A DNA stretch of 64,000 nt from Sphingomonas guangdongensis (lineage in GTDB: Bacteria > Pseudomonadota > Alphaproteobacteria > Sphingomonadales > Sphingomonadaceae), in the NCBI RefSeq assembly GCF_900199185.1, contig NZ_OBMI01000002.1, positions 924,989 through 988,988 of the forward strand, written 5' to 3'. The notes under the pieces are model-generated. The model ran no database searches. It was not told where the DNA came from and saw only the letters and a list, made by a program, of their open reading frames with translations. A program made the position numbers and the translations under genes. Shown here piece by piece: positions 18,056 to 25,952 of the stretch. How positions within the stretch are numbered: the first letter of the stretch is position 1; each line of letters starts with the position of its first letter.

Positions 18056-18058
18056 GGC

Positions 18059-18925
18059 TCAGCCGGGCAGCGCGGCGAGCGGCTGCCCGGCCCGGATCGG
18101 CGTGCCCTCCGCCAGCCCCGCGTGGAGCGGCACGCCGGGCGGCAGCAGGCAAATAATGGTCGAGCCATGCTCGAACCAACCCATCTCCTCGCCCTTGGCC
18201 TTCCGCGCATCGCAGGCGACCCGGGCATTGCCGTAGGTGCGCAGGCAGCGCTCGGTATCCAGAAAGGTGAGGCGGATGCTCGCGACCAGGATCGCCGCGA
18301 CCGGCACCAGCAGCATCGGCGTGCCGCTGTCGAACCGCACCTCGATCACCGCGCGCTCGTTGCGGCAAAACAGCTTTTCCACCCGCTTGAGTGCGATCGG
18401 GTTCACGTTCCAGCAGTCGCCCGACAGGTAGGTCACGCCCTCGACCGTCAGGTCGTGCGGCGCGTGGAAGCGGTGGTACATGCCCGCGGTCAGCCTGAGC
18501 GTCACGAAGCAGCCGCCGCGGTACTGCTCGACCAGTGCCGAGTCGGGTACCAGTTCCTCCAGCCGGTAAGGGAAGCCCTTGACCTGGTAGAGCAGGTCAT
18601 CCTCGATGGTCCCGTGCGCGCCGACGATCGCGTCGCAGGGACTGGCGATCACCGCCCGGTCCGGATCGTACGGCCGTGCGCCCGGCTTCAGCCGCCGGAT
18701 GAAGCCGTCGCGCAGCGAGCGGTAGCGCGTCGCCTCCGCCTCGCCGAAATCGGCGCCCGAGAAGAAGCGCCACGCCGCTATCACCGGCTTGGCGACCAGC
18801 GGGTGCTCCACCCGCGCGACCCGCGCGACCAGGTTGGTGGCGAGGCGCCGCGGGATGCGGTTGGTCAGCAGGAAGTTGAGGTCTTCCTGGAGCAGAAGCC
18901 GCATCGCGCGGTCACGCACTGTCAT
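18059..18925 (-). CDS. psd: Phosphatidylserine decarboxylase
   Basis: A 288-residue membrane-associated enzyme converting phosphatidylserine to phosphatidylethanolamine. Self-cleavage to the pyruvoyl form would occur in WFEHGSTIICLL (GST site) near residue 255. Other family segments are SPCDAIVGAHGTI, GGCFVTLRLTAGMYHRFHAP and YLSGDCWNVNP. The ATG at 18925 is chosen because the upstream extension is Arg-rich nonsense overlapping the divergent gene. It shares a 32-bp gap with the class III aminotransferase gene on the other strand, so the two have back-to-back starts. Confidence 0.92.
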   Translation of the reverse strand: MTVRDRAMRLLLQEDLNFLLTNRIPRRLATNLVARVARVEHPLVAKPVIAAWRFFSGADFGEAEATRYRSLRDGFIRRLKPGARPYDPDRAVIASPCDAIVGAHGTIEDDLLYQVKGFPYRLEELVPDSALVEQYRGGCFVTLRLTAGMYHRFHAPHDLTVEGVTYLSGDCWNVNPIALKRVEKLFCRNERAVIEVRFDSGTPMLLVPVAAILVASIRLTFLDTERCLRTYGNARVACDARKAKGEEMGWFEHGSTIICLLPPGVPLHAGLAEGTPIRAGQPLAALPG

Positions 18926-18957
18926 GAAGCCGTCACGTCGCTGGAGTGAGTGGAACC

Positions 18958-20610
18958 ATGTTCGGATACATTGCCGCGCTGATCGGCGCGACCGCCGTGG
19001 GCGCCGCCGCTGCCAACAAGGGGGCGAGCCGCCTCGCGCTCTCCCGTGCCAAGCATCGCTCGCTCGGTGGCCACGTCCGCATGGCGAAGCGGGTCGCGAG
19101 GCAGATCCCGTTCTACAACTACGGTGCGGATCGCTTCTTCCGTGCGGATGGTGCCGACGACGCCGTCGTCGTCCGCCGGCGCGCAGGGTTCGAGCGGTTG
19201 GGTGCGCTCTATGCCGACCGCTTCGAGCGCACACTCGCACTGACCAGGGAAACGCGCGAAGGGCTGTCCGATCTGCAGTTCACCGGCCGCTACCGCGTGC
19301 CGTTCCAATTCAGCGAGCGCGTCCGCGCGACACTCGGCACCGGCGCCTTCCTGGCCGCATCCGACGGGCCGTGGCTGACCGATCTCGACGGCAACCGCTT
19401 CATCGACCTGACCGGCTCCTACGGCGTCAACGTGCTCGGCAACGAGGCGTACAAGGCGACGATGCGAGAGGGGCTGGAACTCGCCGAGCCACTCGGCGCG
19501 GTGCTCGGCGCCTATCACCCGGTCGTCGCGGACAATGTCGCCCGGCTGCGGCGCCTGTCTGGCCTGGACGAGGTGTCGTTCCACATGTCGGGGACCGAGG
19601 CAGTGATGCAGGCGGTGCGGCTCGCCCGCTACCACACCCGCCGCCCGCGCGTCGTCCGGTTCGCGGGCGCCTACCACGGCTGGTGGGGCGATGTGCAGCC
19701 CGGCATCGGCAATCCGGTGCCCGCCGACCGGACGCTGACGCTCGCCGACCAGTCGGAGCAGACGCTGGCCGTGCTCGCGCGGCGCAAGGATATTGCCTGC
19801 GTGCTGGTCAACCCGCTCCAGGCGCTGCACCCGAACGGCGCGGCGCCCTCCGACGGCCAGCTGATCGATTCGAGCCGCCGGGCTGGCGCCGACCTGCCGG
19901 CCTATGCCGCCTGGCTTCACCGCCTGGCGGCGACCTGCCGGGCGAACGGCATCGTGCTGATCTTCGATGAGGTGTTTCTGGGCTTCCGGCTGGCGCCGAC
20001 CAGCTTCGCCGAGCGCTTCGGCATCGAGCCCGACATGATCACCTGGGGCAAGTCGCTCGGCGGCGGCCTGCCCGTGGGGGTGCTTACCGGTCGCGCGGAC
20101 CTGATGAAGCGGTGGCGAGACGACCGTCCGGTCGACATCTGCTTCGCCCGCGGCACGTTCAACGCGCACCCCTATGTCATGGGCGCGATGAATGCCTTCC
20201 TGCGCCGGCTGGAGGCGCCGGATGTCGCCGCGCTGTACGACGGCATCGACGCACGCTGGGATGCCCGCGCCGCGCAGCTCAACGCCGCTTTGGCGGAGGC
20301 CGGGTTGCCGGTCGCGGTGGCGCACCTCTCCAGCATCTGGACCGTGCTCTACACCCGTCCCTCCCGCTACAACTGGATGCTGCAATATCACCTCCGCGCG
20401 GAAGGGCTGGCGCTCAGCTGGGTCGGAACCGGACGGCTGATCTTCAGCCTCGACATCGACGACCAGCTCTTCGCGGAGATCGTGCGGCGCTTCGTGGCAG
20501 CGGCGGGTGCGATGGCGGCCGATGGCTGGTGGGACGGTCCAGTCGCCACCAACAGAGAGCTGCGCCGCGCGGTGCTGAAGGAGACGCTCGCCGCGCGGCT
20601 CGGCCGGTAA
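18958..20610 (+). CDS. Class III PLP-dependent aminotransferase, role unknown (lipid cluster)
   Basis: A 550-residue protein of the fold shared by glutamate-1-semialdehyde aminomutase and related aminotransferases. The PLP lysine is in TWGKSLGGGLPVG, the cofactor Asp in IFDEVFLGFR, and substrate-loop segments are HMSGTEAVMQAVRLARYH and AGAYHGWWGD. It is about 100 residues longer than GSA aminomutase because of an N-terminal region with one hydrophobic stretch (FGYIAALIGATAVGAAAA). It may be membrane-tethered. Its neighbours are phosphatidylserine decarboxylase, an Mpo1-like protein and a PmtA-like methyltransferase, which suggests an amino-lipid substrate; this is inference. The ATG at 18958 is preferred over GTG at 18946. 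Confidence 0.85.
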   Translation: MFGYIAALIGATAVGAAAANKGASRLALSRAKHRSLGGHVRMAKRVARQIPFYNYGADRFFRADGADDAVVVRRRAGFERLGALYADRFERTLALTRETREGLSDLQFTGRYRVPFQFSERVRATLGTGAFLAASDGPWLTDLDGNRFIDLTGSYGVNVLGNEAYKATMREGLELAEPLGAVLGAYHPVVADNVARLRRLSGLDEVSFHMSGTEAVMQAVRLARYHTRRPRVVRFAGAYHGWWGDVQPGIGNPVPADRTLTLADQSEQTLAVLARRKDIACVLVNPLQALHPNGAAPSDGQLIDSSRRAGADLPAYAAWLHRLAATCRANGIVLIFDEVFLGFRLAPTSFAERFGIEPDMITWGKSLGGGLPVGVLTGRADLMKRWRDDRPVDICFARGTFNAHPYVMGAMNAFLRRLEAPDVAALYDGIDARWDARAAQLNAALAEAGLPVAVAHLSSIWTVLYTRPSRYNWMLQYHLRAEGLALSWVGTGRLIFSLDIDDQLFAEIVRRFVAAAGAMAADGWWDGPVATNRELRRAVLKETLAARLGR

Positions 20611-20633
20611 CGTCGCGGCTCAGGCCGCGACGT
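20610..20633. terminator. Bidirectional GC hairpin at convergent gene ends
   Basis: ACGTCGCGGC (20610-20619) and GCCGCGACGT (20624-20633) form a perfect 10-bp stem around TCAG. It spans the stop of the aminotransferase and encodes the last residues (DHVAA) of the gene opposite. No T-run follows, but the stem is strong in both directions. Confidence 0.55.
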
Positions 20634-21261
20634 GATCGTCCATCCGCTCGCCCTTCAGCAGGCGCTTCGGCGCCGACTTGTAGAGGCGGAAGTCGCTGAA
20701 CGGGTCGGTGGCGATCTTGGTCGCCCACACGATCCCGGTTTCCAGGTCGCGCTGCATCCACAGCTGGGCAACGCGCAGCAGGATTGCGCCGACGCCCAGA
20801 AACAGCCAGCCGAAACCGACGTGGCGCAGATAGCCGACGAAGCCGGCCGGGGCCTCCAGCAAGCCGAACAGGGTCGGCTGGAACCATAGTACGACCGGGA
20901 TCGCGGCCCAGCTGATCATCAGCACCCACTTGCGGGCGAGATTGTAGCCGACCTTCACCTCTTCCTTGTACTCGTGGCTGACTGCGTTCTCGTGATCATA
21001 GCCCTTGGGCTCGAAGAAGAAGTGGCCGGCCTGGCGACTGGTCATCGCGACACCCCAGGCGAGCAGGCTGGCGAGGGCCGCGTCGACGAACAGCATCGCG
21101 TAGGCGACCATGAAGGTGCAGGCCGACACGAAGTGCAGGCTCTGGTTGACCAGGCTGTGATGGTAGAAGCGGTGGTCGTCCCAGCGCTGCTCGGCGAGCT
21201 GGGCGCGGAAACCGGCGTTGCCCTGTTCGTCCTCGAACCGGAGCTTGCGTAGGTGCGGCAT
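20620..21261 (-). CDS. Mpo1/DUF962-like membrane protein
   Basis: A 213-residue protein with about four hydrophobic segments. The pattern YHHSLVNQSLHF near residue 33 and SRQAGHFFFEPKGYDHEN near residue 75 matches the His-rich layout of the DUF962/Mpo1 family. In yeast, Mpo1 is an iron dioxygenase that shortens 2-hydroxy fatty acids from sphingoid breakdown. The similarity is recognised by eye and is remote; a fatty-acid-hydroxylase-like protein is the main alternative. Its ATG overlaps the methyltransferase stop by one base, so the two are translated together. Confidence 0.55.
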   Translation of the reverse strand: MPHLRKLRFEDEQGNAGFRAQLAEQRWDDHRFYHHSLVNQSLHFVSACTFMVAYAMLFVDAALASLLAWGVAMTSRQAGHFFFEPKGYDHENAVSHEYKEEVKVGYNLARKWVLMISWAAIPVVLWFQPTLFGLLEAPAGFVGYLRHVGFGWLFLGVGAILLRVAQLWMQRDLETGIVWATKIATDPFSDFRLYKSAPKRLLKGERMDDHVAA

Positions 21262-21908
21262 CAGGCGGCGTCCTTCTTTGCGATACGCACGAGGCTGAAG
21301 TGGCCAAGCGGCGGGATCGGCCGGCTCTCGACCAGTTCGACGTCGTCGCGCGTGGCGACCCAGTCGGTGTAGAGCGTGAACGGGAAGTCGGTGCGGAAGC
21401 CCAGCCGGCTGGTGATCGGCATCAGCGCCTTTTCCACGCCGCCGCGAAAGCCCTTGTCGGCGCTGACACGCGTCGTGATGATGATCTCGCCACCCGGACG
21501 ACACACACGGGCGAACTCGTCGAGCGCGCGCGTCGGATTGGGCACGGCGCTGACGACATATTGCGCGACCACGGCGTCATAGGAGCTGGTGGCGAAGTCG
21601 AGCGCCTCGGCATCGCCGACGCGGATCGCCTGGACGTTGCTCAAGCCCTGGCGCCGCACGCGGGTGCGCGCCTTCTCCAGCATGTCGTCGGACAAATCGA
21701 CGCCGGTGATCAGGCTGCCTTGGGAATAGTGCGGCAGCGAGATGCCGGTGCCGACCCCCACTTCCAGGATGCGCGGCCCGACAGCCTCCGCGGCGCGGAT
21801 CGCGGCGAGCCGGCCCTGGCGGAACACCGGGCCGAATACGAGGTCGTAGACCGGCGCCCAGCGATCATAAGCTGTGGCGACGGCATCGGTCGTCATAACT
21901 GCGGTCAT
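21261..21908 (-). CDS. pmtA: SAM-dependent methyltransferase, PmtA-like (phosphatidylethanolamine N-methyltransferase)
   Basis: A 215-residue class I methyltransferase. The start region AYDRWAPVYDLVFGPVF, motif I ILEVGVGTGISLPHY, the acidic motif ITGVDLSDDMLEKAR and the C-terminal PPLGHFSLVRIA resemble the Rhodobacter-type enzyme that methylates phosphatidylethanolamine toward phosphatidylcholine. Location three genes from phosphatidylserine decarboxylase, which makes the substrate, supports this. A UbiE-type enzyme is the alternative. In-frame starts exist at 21908 and 21896. First gene of a two-gene operon with the Mpo1-like gene. Confidence 0.75.
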   Translation of the reverse strand: MTAVMTTDAVATAYDRWAPVYDLVFGPVFRQGRLAAIRAAEAVGPRILEVGVGTGISLPHYSQGSLITGVDLSDDMLEKARTRVRRQGLSNVQAIRVGDAEALDFATSSYDAVVAQYVVSAVPNPTRALDEFARVCRPGGEIIITTRVSADKGFRGGVEKALMPITSRLGFRTDFPFTLYTDWVATRDDVELVESRPIPPLGHFSLVRIAKKDAA

Positions 21909-22155
21909 GTGGCGCGTGCGTCCTTCGCAACAGCAGCGGCAATGCTCGCCGCCTCGCCCCGTGTCTCTCGCAAGCCAGTATTGCAGATTGACGACAAACG
22001 CCCAAGTATTTGACGAGCCTGTGACTGAAACATGTTTGTCATGACTTGTTATCGCGCTGGCGAACAACGGTTTATGTAGATCGCGTAAGTACGGTGTCGA
22101 ACAGCCAGCGGGACAACTGGCGAGCGAACGGGCATGGCCACACTGACCGCAAGCG

Positions 22156-22182
22156 TTGACACGCACGTGATGATGTATCATC
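22156..22182 (+). promoter_or_regulatory. Promoter and palindromic operator of the MerC-like gene
   Basis: A perfect TTGACA (22156-22161) is followed by the palindrome GATGATGTATCATC (22169-22182: GATGAT, GT, ATCATC) that covers the -10 zone. The palindrome ends 13 bp before the ATG. A Zur- or MerR-like metalloregulator binding here is inferred, not shown. Confidence 0.45.
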
Positions 22183-22194
22183 TGCGCCGCTGTG

Positions 22195-22602
22195 ATGAGA
22201 CAGGATGCCCGGGCCAGCGGTGCGCAACAGCGCTTCTTCGACGTAGTCGCGATCGGCGCGTCGGCGCTGTGCCTGCTGCACTGCCTGGCGCTCCCGGCCG
22301 CGATCCTGCTGCTGCCTGCGCTCGCCGTCTTCCTTCAGGTGCCGGAGAGCTTCCACCTTGCAGCACTCGCGGTTGCGGTGCCGACCAGCGCGGTCGCGCT
22401 CGGCGCCGGGTACCGCACCCACGAGACCGCGCAAGCGATCGGCGTGGCGCTGCCTGGCATCGCGCTGCTCGCCTGGGGTGCGTTGATGGCGCAAGGCGTC
22501 GCCGCGGAGACCGGATCGACCGTCGCCGGTGCGCTGCTGCTCGCACTCGCTCACGTGCTCAACTGGCGGGCACTGGCCTTGGTGCCCGGCGCCGCGACCT
22601 AG
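22195..22602 (+). CDS. MerC-domain membrane protein
   Basis: A 135-residue inner-membrane protein with four hydrophobic segments. The first holds the MerC-type metal motif ALCLLHCLALP. MerC proteins move mercuric ion into the cell, but in genomes without merA or merT many MerC-like proteins are linked to zinc homeostasis. No mer genes are present here. There is no ribosome site before the ATG at 22195 (GTG at 22192 is the alternative), and the promoter sits so close that the message may be leaderless. Confidence 0.75.
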   Translation: MRQDARASGAQQRFFDVVAIGASALCLLHCLALPAAILLLPALAVFLQVPESFHLAALAVAVPTSAVALGAGYRTHETAQAIGVALPGIALLAWGALMAQGVAAETGSTVAGALLLALAHVLNWRALALVPGAAT

Positions 22603-22711
22603 CCGCGGCTTGTTTCCGGGAGCCTGGACGAAAGCTCGGATGGTGGCTCAACCGCGAGGGAAGGGGTACAATGGCTGCGGAGCCGTCAGTTCAGCACAGT
22701 TGCTGCTGATA

Positions 22712-22722
22712 ACCCCTACGGG
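22712..22722 (+). other. Possible remnant attachment site (11-bp match to tRNA-Glu 3' part)
   Basis: ACCCCTACGGG is identical to and in the same orientation as 29386-29396 in the T-arm/acceptor region of the tRNA-Glu gene. The match is short and could be chance. It lies on the side of the tRNA where an integrated element would extend. Confidence 0.2.
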
Positions 22723-22730
22723 GAGTGACA

Positions 22731-22874
22731 TGTACCTCAGGGTGACAGAAAGCCGCCGGTCCTTGAAGCCGCATCCGGCCGGAGTGTACTCACTCGGTTT
22801 GTCCGTAAGTGCTCGTTCTGAACGGGATAGGCAAGCAGCTTGGTGCAATTCGCTTCGTCCGGTCAAACGGTGAT
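22731..22874 (+). CDS. Possible 47-residue small protein
   Basis: An ATG frame beginning MYLRVTESRRSLKPHP, basic in character, with GGGGAG 7 bases upstream. The ribosome site lies in a short hairpin. No family recognised; it may be a chance frame in a gene-poor region. Confidence 0.2.
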
Positions 22875-23040
22875 GAGAGGGGATGCCCCGGTGAAGCTCA
22901 GCGGCGTTCGAGGCGGCATCACTTAGATGTGCTGTTTGGGTGGAAAGCGGTCTGGCCGCTTTGAAGCGGGAGTCGTCGCGGACAGTCAGTTGTTCATCAT
23001 TCGATCCGCGTCCGGGTTGCACCTCGTCATTCAGCTTGTC

Positions 23041-23829
23041 TCAACCCAGTGGCGGCGCGGCGAAGTGGAGGTAATCGGGGTTGAAGCTCGCGATCTCCTC
23101 CAGCGCTTGACGGTCACGCAGGCGCGTCATCCGCGGCTCGATCCCGATCAGCCCGCTCTCGCGCAGCTCACGCAGGGTGCGATTGGTGTGCTCGGGCGTC
23201 ATGCCGCACGCGCTGCCGAGGTCGCCCTGAGTGAGCGGCATCGGAATGGCGCCGCCACTCGCCAACCCGACGTTGGCGAGCCGCTGGTATAGTTCGCACA
23301 GCAAGTGCGCGATCCGCTCGCGGGCGTTGCGCTGGCCCAGGCTGAACAGCCATTCGCGCGCGGTGGAGCTCGCCACCATCGAGTCCCACCACAAACCCTG
23401 GCTGAGGCGCGGGTGCGCGGCGGTGATCTCATTCAGTGCTGAGCGGCTGACGCACGCGACGGTGAGCTCGCCCACCGCCTCCACGGTGGAGTCCATCCGC
23501 TGCGCGACGAAGCTGTTGAAGTCGCAGACGTCGCCGGGAAGGTGGATGGCGACCACCTGCCGCGCACCGGTGGTGCCCGCGCGGTAGCGACAGCACCAGC
23601 CGTCCAGCACGATGTACAGGTCGGAGGGCGGCGCGCCTTGTTCGACGAGTGCGGTACGATCACTCACCCGGCGGACGCTGCGTACCAGCCAGCGGTCGAG
23701 CGCATCTCGCTCCGCGCCGCTGATCGCCAGCTGGTTCTCGAATCGGTGGCCTAGGTAGCTGCGTGTGGTCGGACGCGCGGGCAGGGGAGCGATGCCCGGC
23801 ATCGGAACGGTCAAGGTCAGCGTAGCCAT
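23041..23829 (-). CDS. Crp/Fnr family transcriptional regulator
   Basis: A 262-residue regulator. An N-terminal cyclic-nucleotide-type sensor domain (LVEQGAPPSDLYIVLDGWCC, followed by AIHLPGDVCDFNSF) is linked to a helix-turn-helix TQGDLGSACGMTPEHTNRTL. The Cys pattern of a 4Fe-4S FNR N-terminus is absent. It is the style of the abundant sphingomonad Crp/Fnr group of unknown effector. Starts at 23844 and 23829 are both possible. It reads away from the type I secretion locus and could control it; no direct evidence. Confidence 0.88.
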   Translation of the reverse strand: MATLTLTVPMPGIAPLPARPTTRSYLGHRFENQLAISGAERDALDRWLVRSVRRVSDRTALVEQGAPPSDLYIVLDGWCCRYRAGTTGARQVVAIHLPGDVCDFNSFVAQRMDSTVEAVGELTVACVSRSALNEITAAHPRLSQGLWWDSMVASSTAREWLFSLGQRNARERIAHLLCELYQRLANVGLASGGAIPMPLTQGDLGSACGMTPEHTNRTLRELRESGLIGIEPRMTRLRDRQALEEIASFNPDYLHFAAPPLG

Positions 23830-24151
23830 GACCGCACTACGCATCGACGGCAGCGAAGTGCCTCATGGTACGCTGCGGATGCGACAGACCGGTATCATAC
23901 CTCAGTTCATCGCCTCATCGCCACGCCTGATCTCACCAAGTGCATGAGCGCGATCATGTCCAACAATCATCCAGCGATTGATCATGGTGCCTGCCTCCCG
24001 TGGGGCGTGGGTCCTAGGTGCATGATCCGGCTCACCTTCTTAACGGCGATCGTTACGGTGAGGGCCCTCGACCCGAATGAACGATCATTGACGTCCTCCG
24101 TTCTTCCCTCGTGACGTCAACGCGTCGCGATACGCAATGAGGAGACCTTCA
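23830..24151. other. Divergent intergenic region with repeated GATCAT sites
   Basis: About 320 bp between the Crp/Fnr gene and the acidic-protein gene. GATCAT or its complement occurs at 23952, 23980, 24022 and 24083. Two TGACGTC elements follow (entered separately). No gene is visible, so this is probably the control region of the secretion locus. Confidence 0.4.
24088..24120. promoter_or_regulatory. Long inverted repeat before the secretion locus
   Basis: TTGACGTC (24088-24095) and GACGTCAA (24113-24120) are perfect inverted arms with centres 25 bp apart. The second contains the full palindrome TGACGTCA. They lie 32-64 bp before the acidic-protein start and look like a paired binding site. 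The bound factor is unknown. Confidence 0.4.
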
Positions 24152-24415
24152 ATGTCCATTCTTTCCGGCCTGTTTGGCGGTGGTAACGGCAGCAGCAACT
24201 CGAACACCGAGGCGGATTCGTCCGACTTCACAAGCGACTTTGACGCGGTGCTCGACATCAATGCATCGAATACCAGCTACGAGAGCTACAGCGACGGTGA
24301 GGAATCGTACGAGAGCCTCGACGCGCAGGAGTTCGGAACGAGCCTCGACATCGGCAATCTGATCGAGTCGATGACCGACTCCTTCTCGGAGAGCGACTCG
24401 GTCGCCTTCGGATAA
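24152..24415 (+). CDS. Small acidic Ser/Asp/Glu-rich protein, possible type I secretion cargo
   Basis: An 87-residue protein with no Cys and almost no basic residues. After a short Gly/Ser start (SILSGLFGGGNGSSNSN) it is dominated by Asp, Glu and Ser (SDFTSDFDAVLDI, YESYSDGEESYESLD) and ends SESDSVAFG. GAGGAG lies 7 bases before the ATG at 24152. It is the first gene of a block that continues with a repeat protein, an ABC exporter and an HlyD adaptor. Acidity, lack of a Sec signal and context make it a candidate cargo, but no RTX repeat is present. A hairpin separates it from the next gene. Confidence 0.6.
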   Translation: MSILSGLFGGGNGSSNSNTEADSSDFTSDFDAVLDINASNTSYESYSDGEESYESLDAQEFGTSLDIGNLIESMTDSFSESDSVAFG

Positions 24416-24423
24416 CAAAAAAC

Positions 24424-24451
24424 GGGGACCGTCGCGCCAACGACGGTCCCC
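24424..24451. terminator. Strong hairpin after the acidic-protein gene
   Basis: GGGGACCGTCG (24424-24434) and CGACGGTCCCC (24441-24451) form an 11-bp perfect stem with a 6-base loop. A run of As precedes it, giving the T-run for the minus strand. In the plus direction the tail GCTTCC is poor, so partial termination or 3'-end protection of the acidic-protein message is likely. Confidence 0.7.
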
Positions 24452-24566
24452 GCTTCCGATACGCAACGCCGGTCCGGTCTGGCCAACCGTTCCAGCGAGT
24501 AACCAATCCATAGGTGCGCCCCCAGTTCCCGGGCAAGCGTTGGAGAGCCCCGATGGGTGGGTGGAC

Positions 24567-25952
24567 ATGCTTCTGACCAGCGAGCGATCGCCCGGCGGCC
24601 TGCTCCGCGCGGAGCGGCCGGTCACACAATCATCCGCTGCCGATCTTCCCCTGCTGGGCGGAACGGCGGCGACGTTCGATGTTCAGCTGGCGACCCTGCC
24701 CGCGATCGGCCTCGGTTTGGCATTGCCGATCGGGCTGGTGCCGGAAGGCAGCTGGACGCGCGGAGAGAGCATCAGCGTGGCGGTGCCTGGCCCGGTGCCG
24801 CTCGCCTTCTCGCTCGGCGGTAACCTGACCACCAGTGCCCCGCCCCAGGTGGATGCGCCCGTTGTCGCGCCGCTTGCTGCCGATCCTGCGTCGATGCTCG
24901 AAAGCGCGCCGGCGCCCGACCCCTTGCCACCGACGCCTGCATCGCCGGCGACGAATGTGGCCGACCCCGCTCCGACGCCGGTCGGGTCGGGTACGCCGCC
25001 GCCCGCCGTTCCTGCCGACCCTGGCCTGACCCCCGAGGCAGTGCGCGGGCTGGCCGCAGAAGTCGCGACCGCCGTCCAGTCGCTCGCCGATGCGGTGACG
25101 GCATTGTCCAACAGCCAGTCCCCGCAGGACGCCGCCGCGACAACGGCGCTGCTCTCCGCGGTAGAGGCCGGCCTCAGCCCGATCGCTAACCTGTCGGGTC
25201 AGGCGGCGACCACGCTAGCCACGGCTGGCGAGGAGACGGGCGAGCTGATCGGTCGGGTCACGGACGTGACCGGTACGCTGGTCGAAGATGTTGCAGGCAC
25301 TACCACCACGGTCGTCGACGCGGTTGGCCAGACGGCTGCATCGGTCCTCGTCAGCGCTGCGAATAGCGTTGCCGATGTGACCGCGGCGGCCGAGCAGACG
25401 ATCACCACCACACTAGCGGCCGTTGCTGACGCGACGACCTCCGCTGTCGGCACGGCGACCGACGTTGTCGCCAGCGTGCCAGACGTGGTTGCTCCTGTAA
25501 TCGCCGCCACTGCCACGACGGTCGGCGCGGTCGCCGATACGGCGGCACAGGTGGCCGGCAACGTGCCGGAGATTGTCGTGCCTGTGAGCGCGGCCTCCGC
25601 CACCACGGTCGGCGCGGTTGCCGATATGGCCGGGTCAGTGATCGCGACCACCGGCACCGTCGTCGCCGATGCGACCGACGCCGCGCTCGGCGGGGCGAAT
25701 CCGTCCGCGGGACTGCAGACACTGCTCGGCTTGCTGAACGAGGACGAGGGCTTTGCGGTCGGGCCGAGCGCTGCGGAGACAGTGTTCGCCTCGGCCGCAC
25801 CGATCCTCGGCGATATCGGTGACGACCTGCTGGGCGGTGGCACGGATGGTGCCCTGCCGGTGCTCACCGACGACCGTCCCGGCGCGCTTGACGACGTTGG
25901 CGACACGGTGCTTGGCGGACTTGGGCTGGGTTGGGGAGATCACCATGGTTGA
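24567..25952 (+). CDS. Ala/Val/Thr/Asp-rich repeat protein, probable type I secretion partner or cargo
   Basis: A 461-residue low-complexity protein. Residues about 100-170 are Pro/Ala-rich. Residues about 170-390 are irregular helical repeats of Ala, Val, Thr and Asp, with two near-identical units ATTVGAVADTAAQVAG and ATTVGAVADMAGSV (DNA 25512-25543 and 25599-25630). The C-terminus is Gly/Asp-rich and ends GLGLGWGDHHG. No Cys and no clear Sec signal. It overlaps the ABC exporter gene by 8 bp, which strongly suggests a shared pathway. No family is recognised. GTG at 24561 and TTG at 24540 are alternative starts. Confidence 0.65.
   Translation: MLLTSERSPGGLLRAERPVTQSSAADLPLLGGTAATFDVQLATLPAIGLGLALPIGLVPEGSWTRGESISVAVPGPVPLAFSLGGNLTTSAPPQVDAPVVAPLAADPASMLESAPAPDPLPPTPASPATNVADPAPTPVGSGTPPPAVPADPGLTPEAVRGLAAEVATAVQSLADAVTALSNSQSPQDAAATTALLSAVEAGLSPIANLSGQAATTLATAGEETGELIGRVTDVTGTLVEDVAGTTTTVVDAVGQTAASVLVSAANSVADVTAAAEQTITTTLAAVADATTSAVGTATDVVASVPDVVAPVIAATATTVGAVADTAAQVAGNVPEIVVPVSAASATTVGAVADMAGSVIATTGTVVADATDAALGGANPSAGLQTLLGLLNEDEGFAVGPSAAETVFASAAPILGDIGDDLLGGGTDGALPVLTDDRPGALDDVGDTVLGGLGLGWGDHHG

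Larger units (their letters stand above)
22603..23040. other. Gene-poor stretch of lower GC
   Basis: About 440 bp without a convincing gene. The only candidate is a 47-codon frame at 22731-22873 with a GGGGAG ribosome site that is itself paired in a CCCC-TAC-GGGG hairpin (22713-22723). Composition is less GC-rich than the surroundings, consistent with decayed or acquired DNA. Confidence 0.4.

Noticed and set aside
22010..22038. Pho-box-like or FNR-like palindrome (AAACATGTTT) between the methyltransferase and MerC genes
   Set aside because: Half-sites match poorly and the spacing is not convincing; could be chance in a lower-GC gap.
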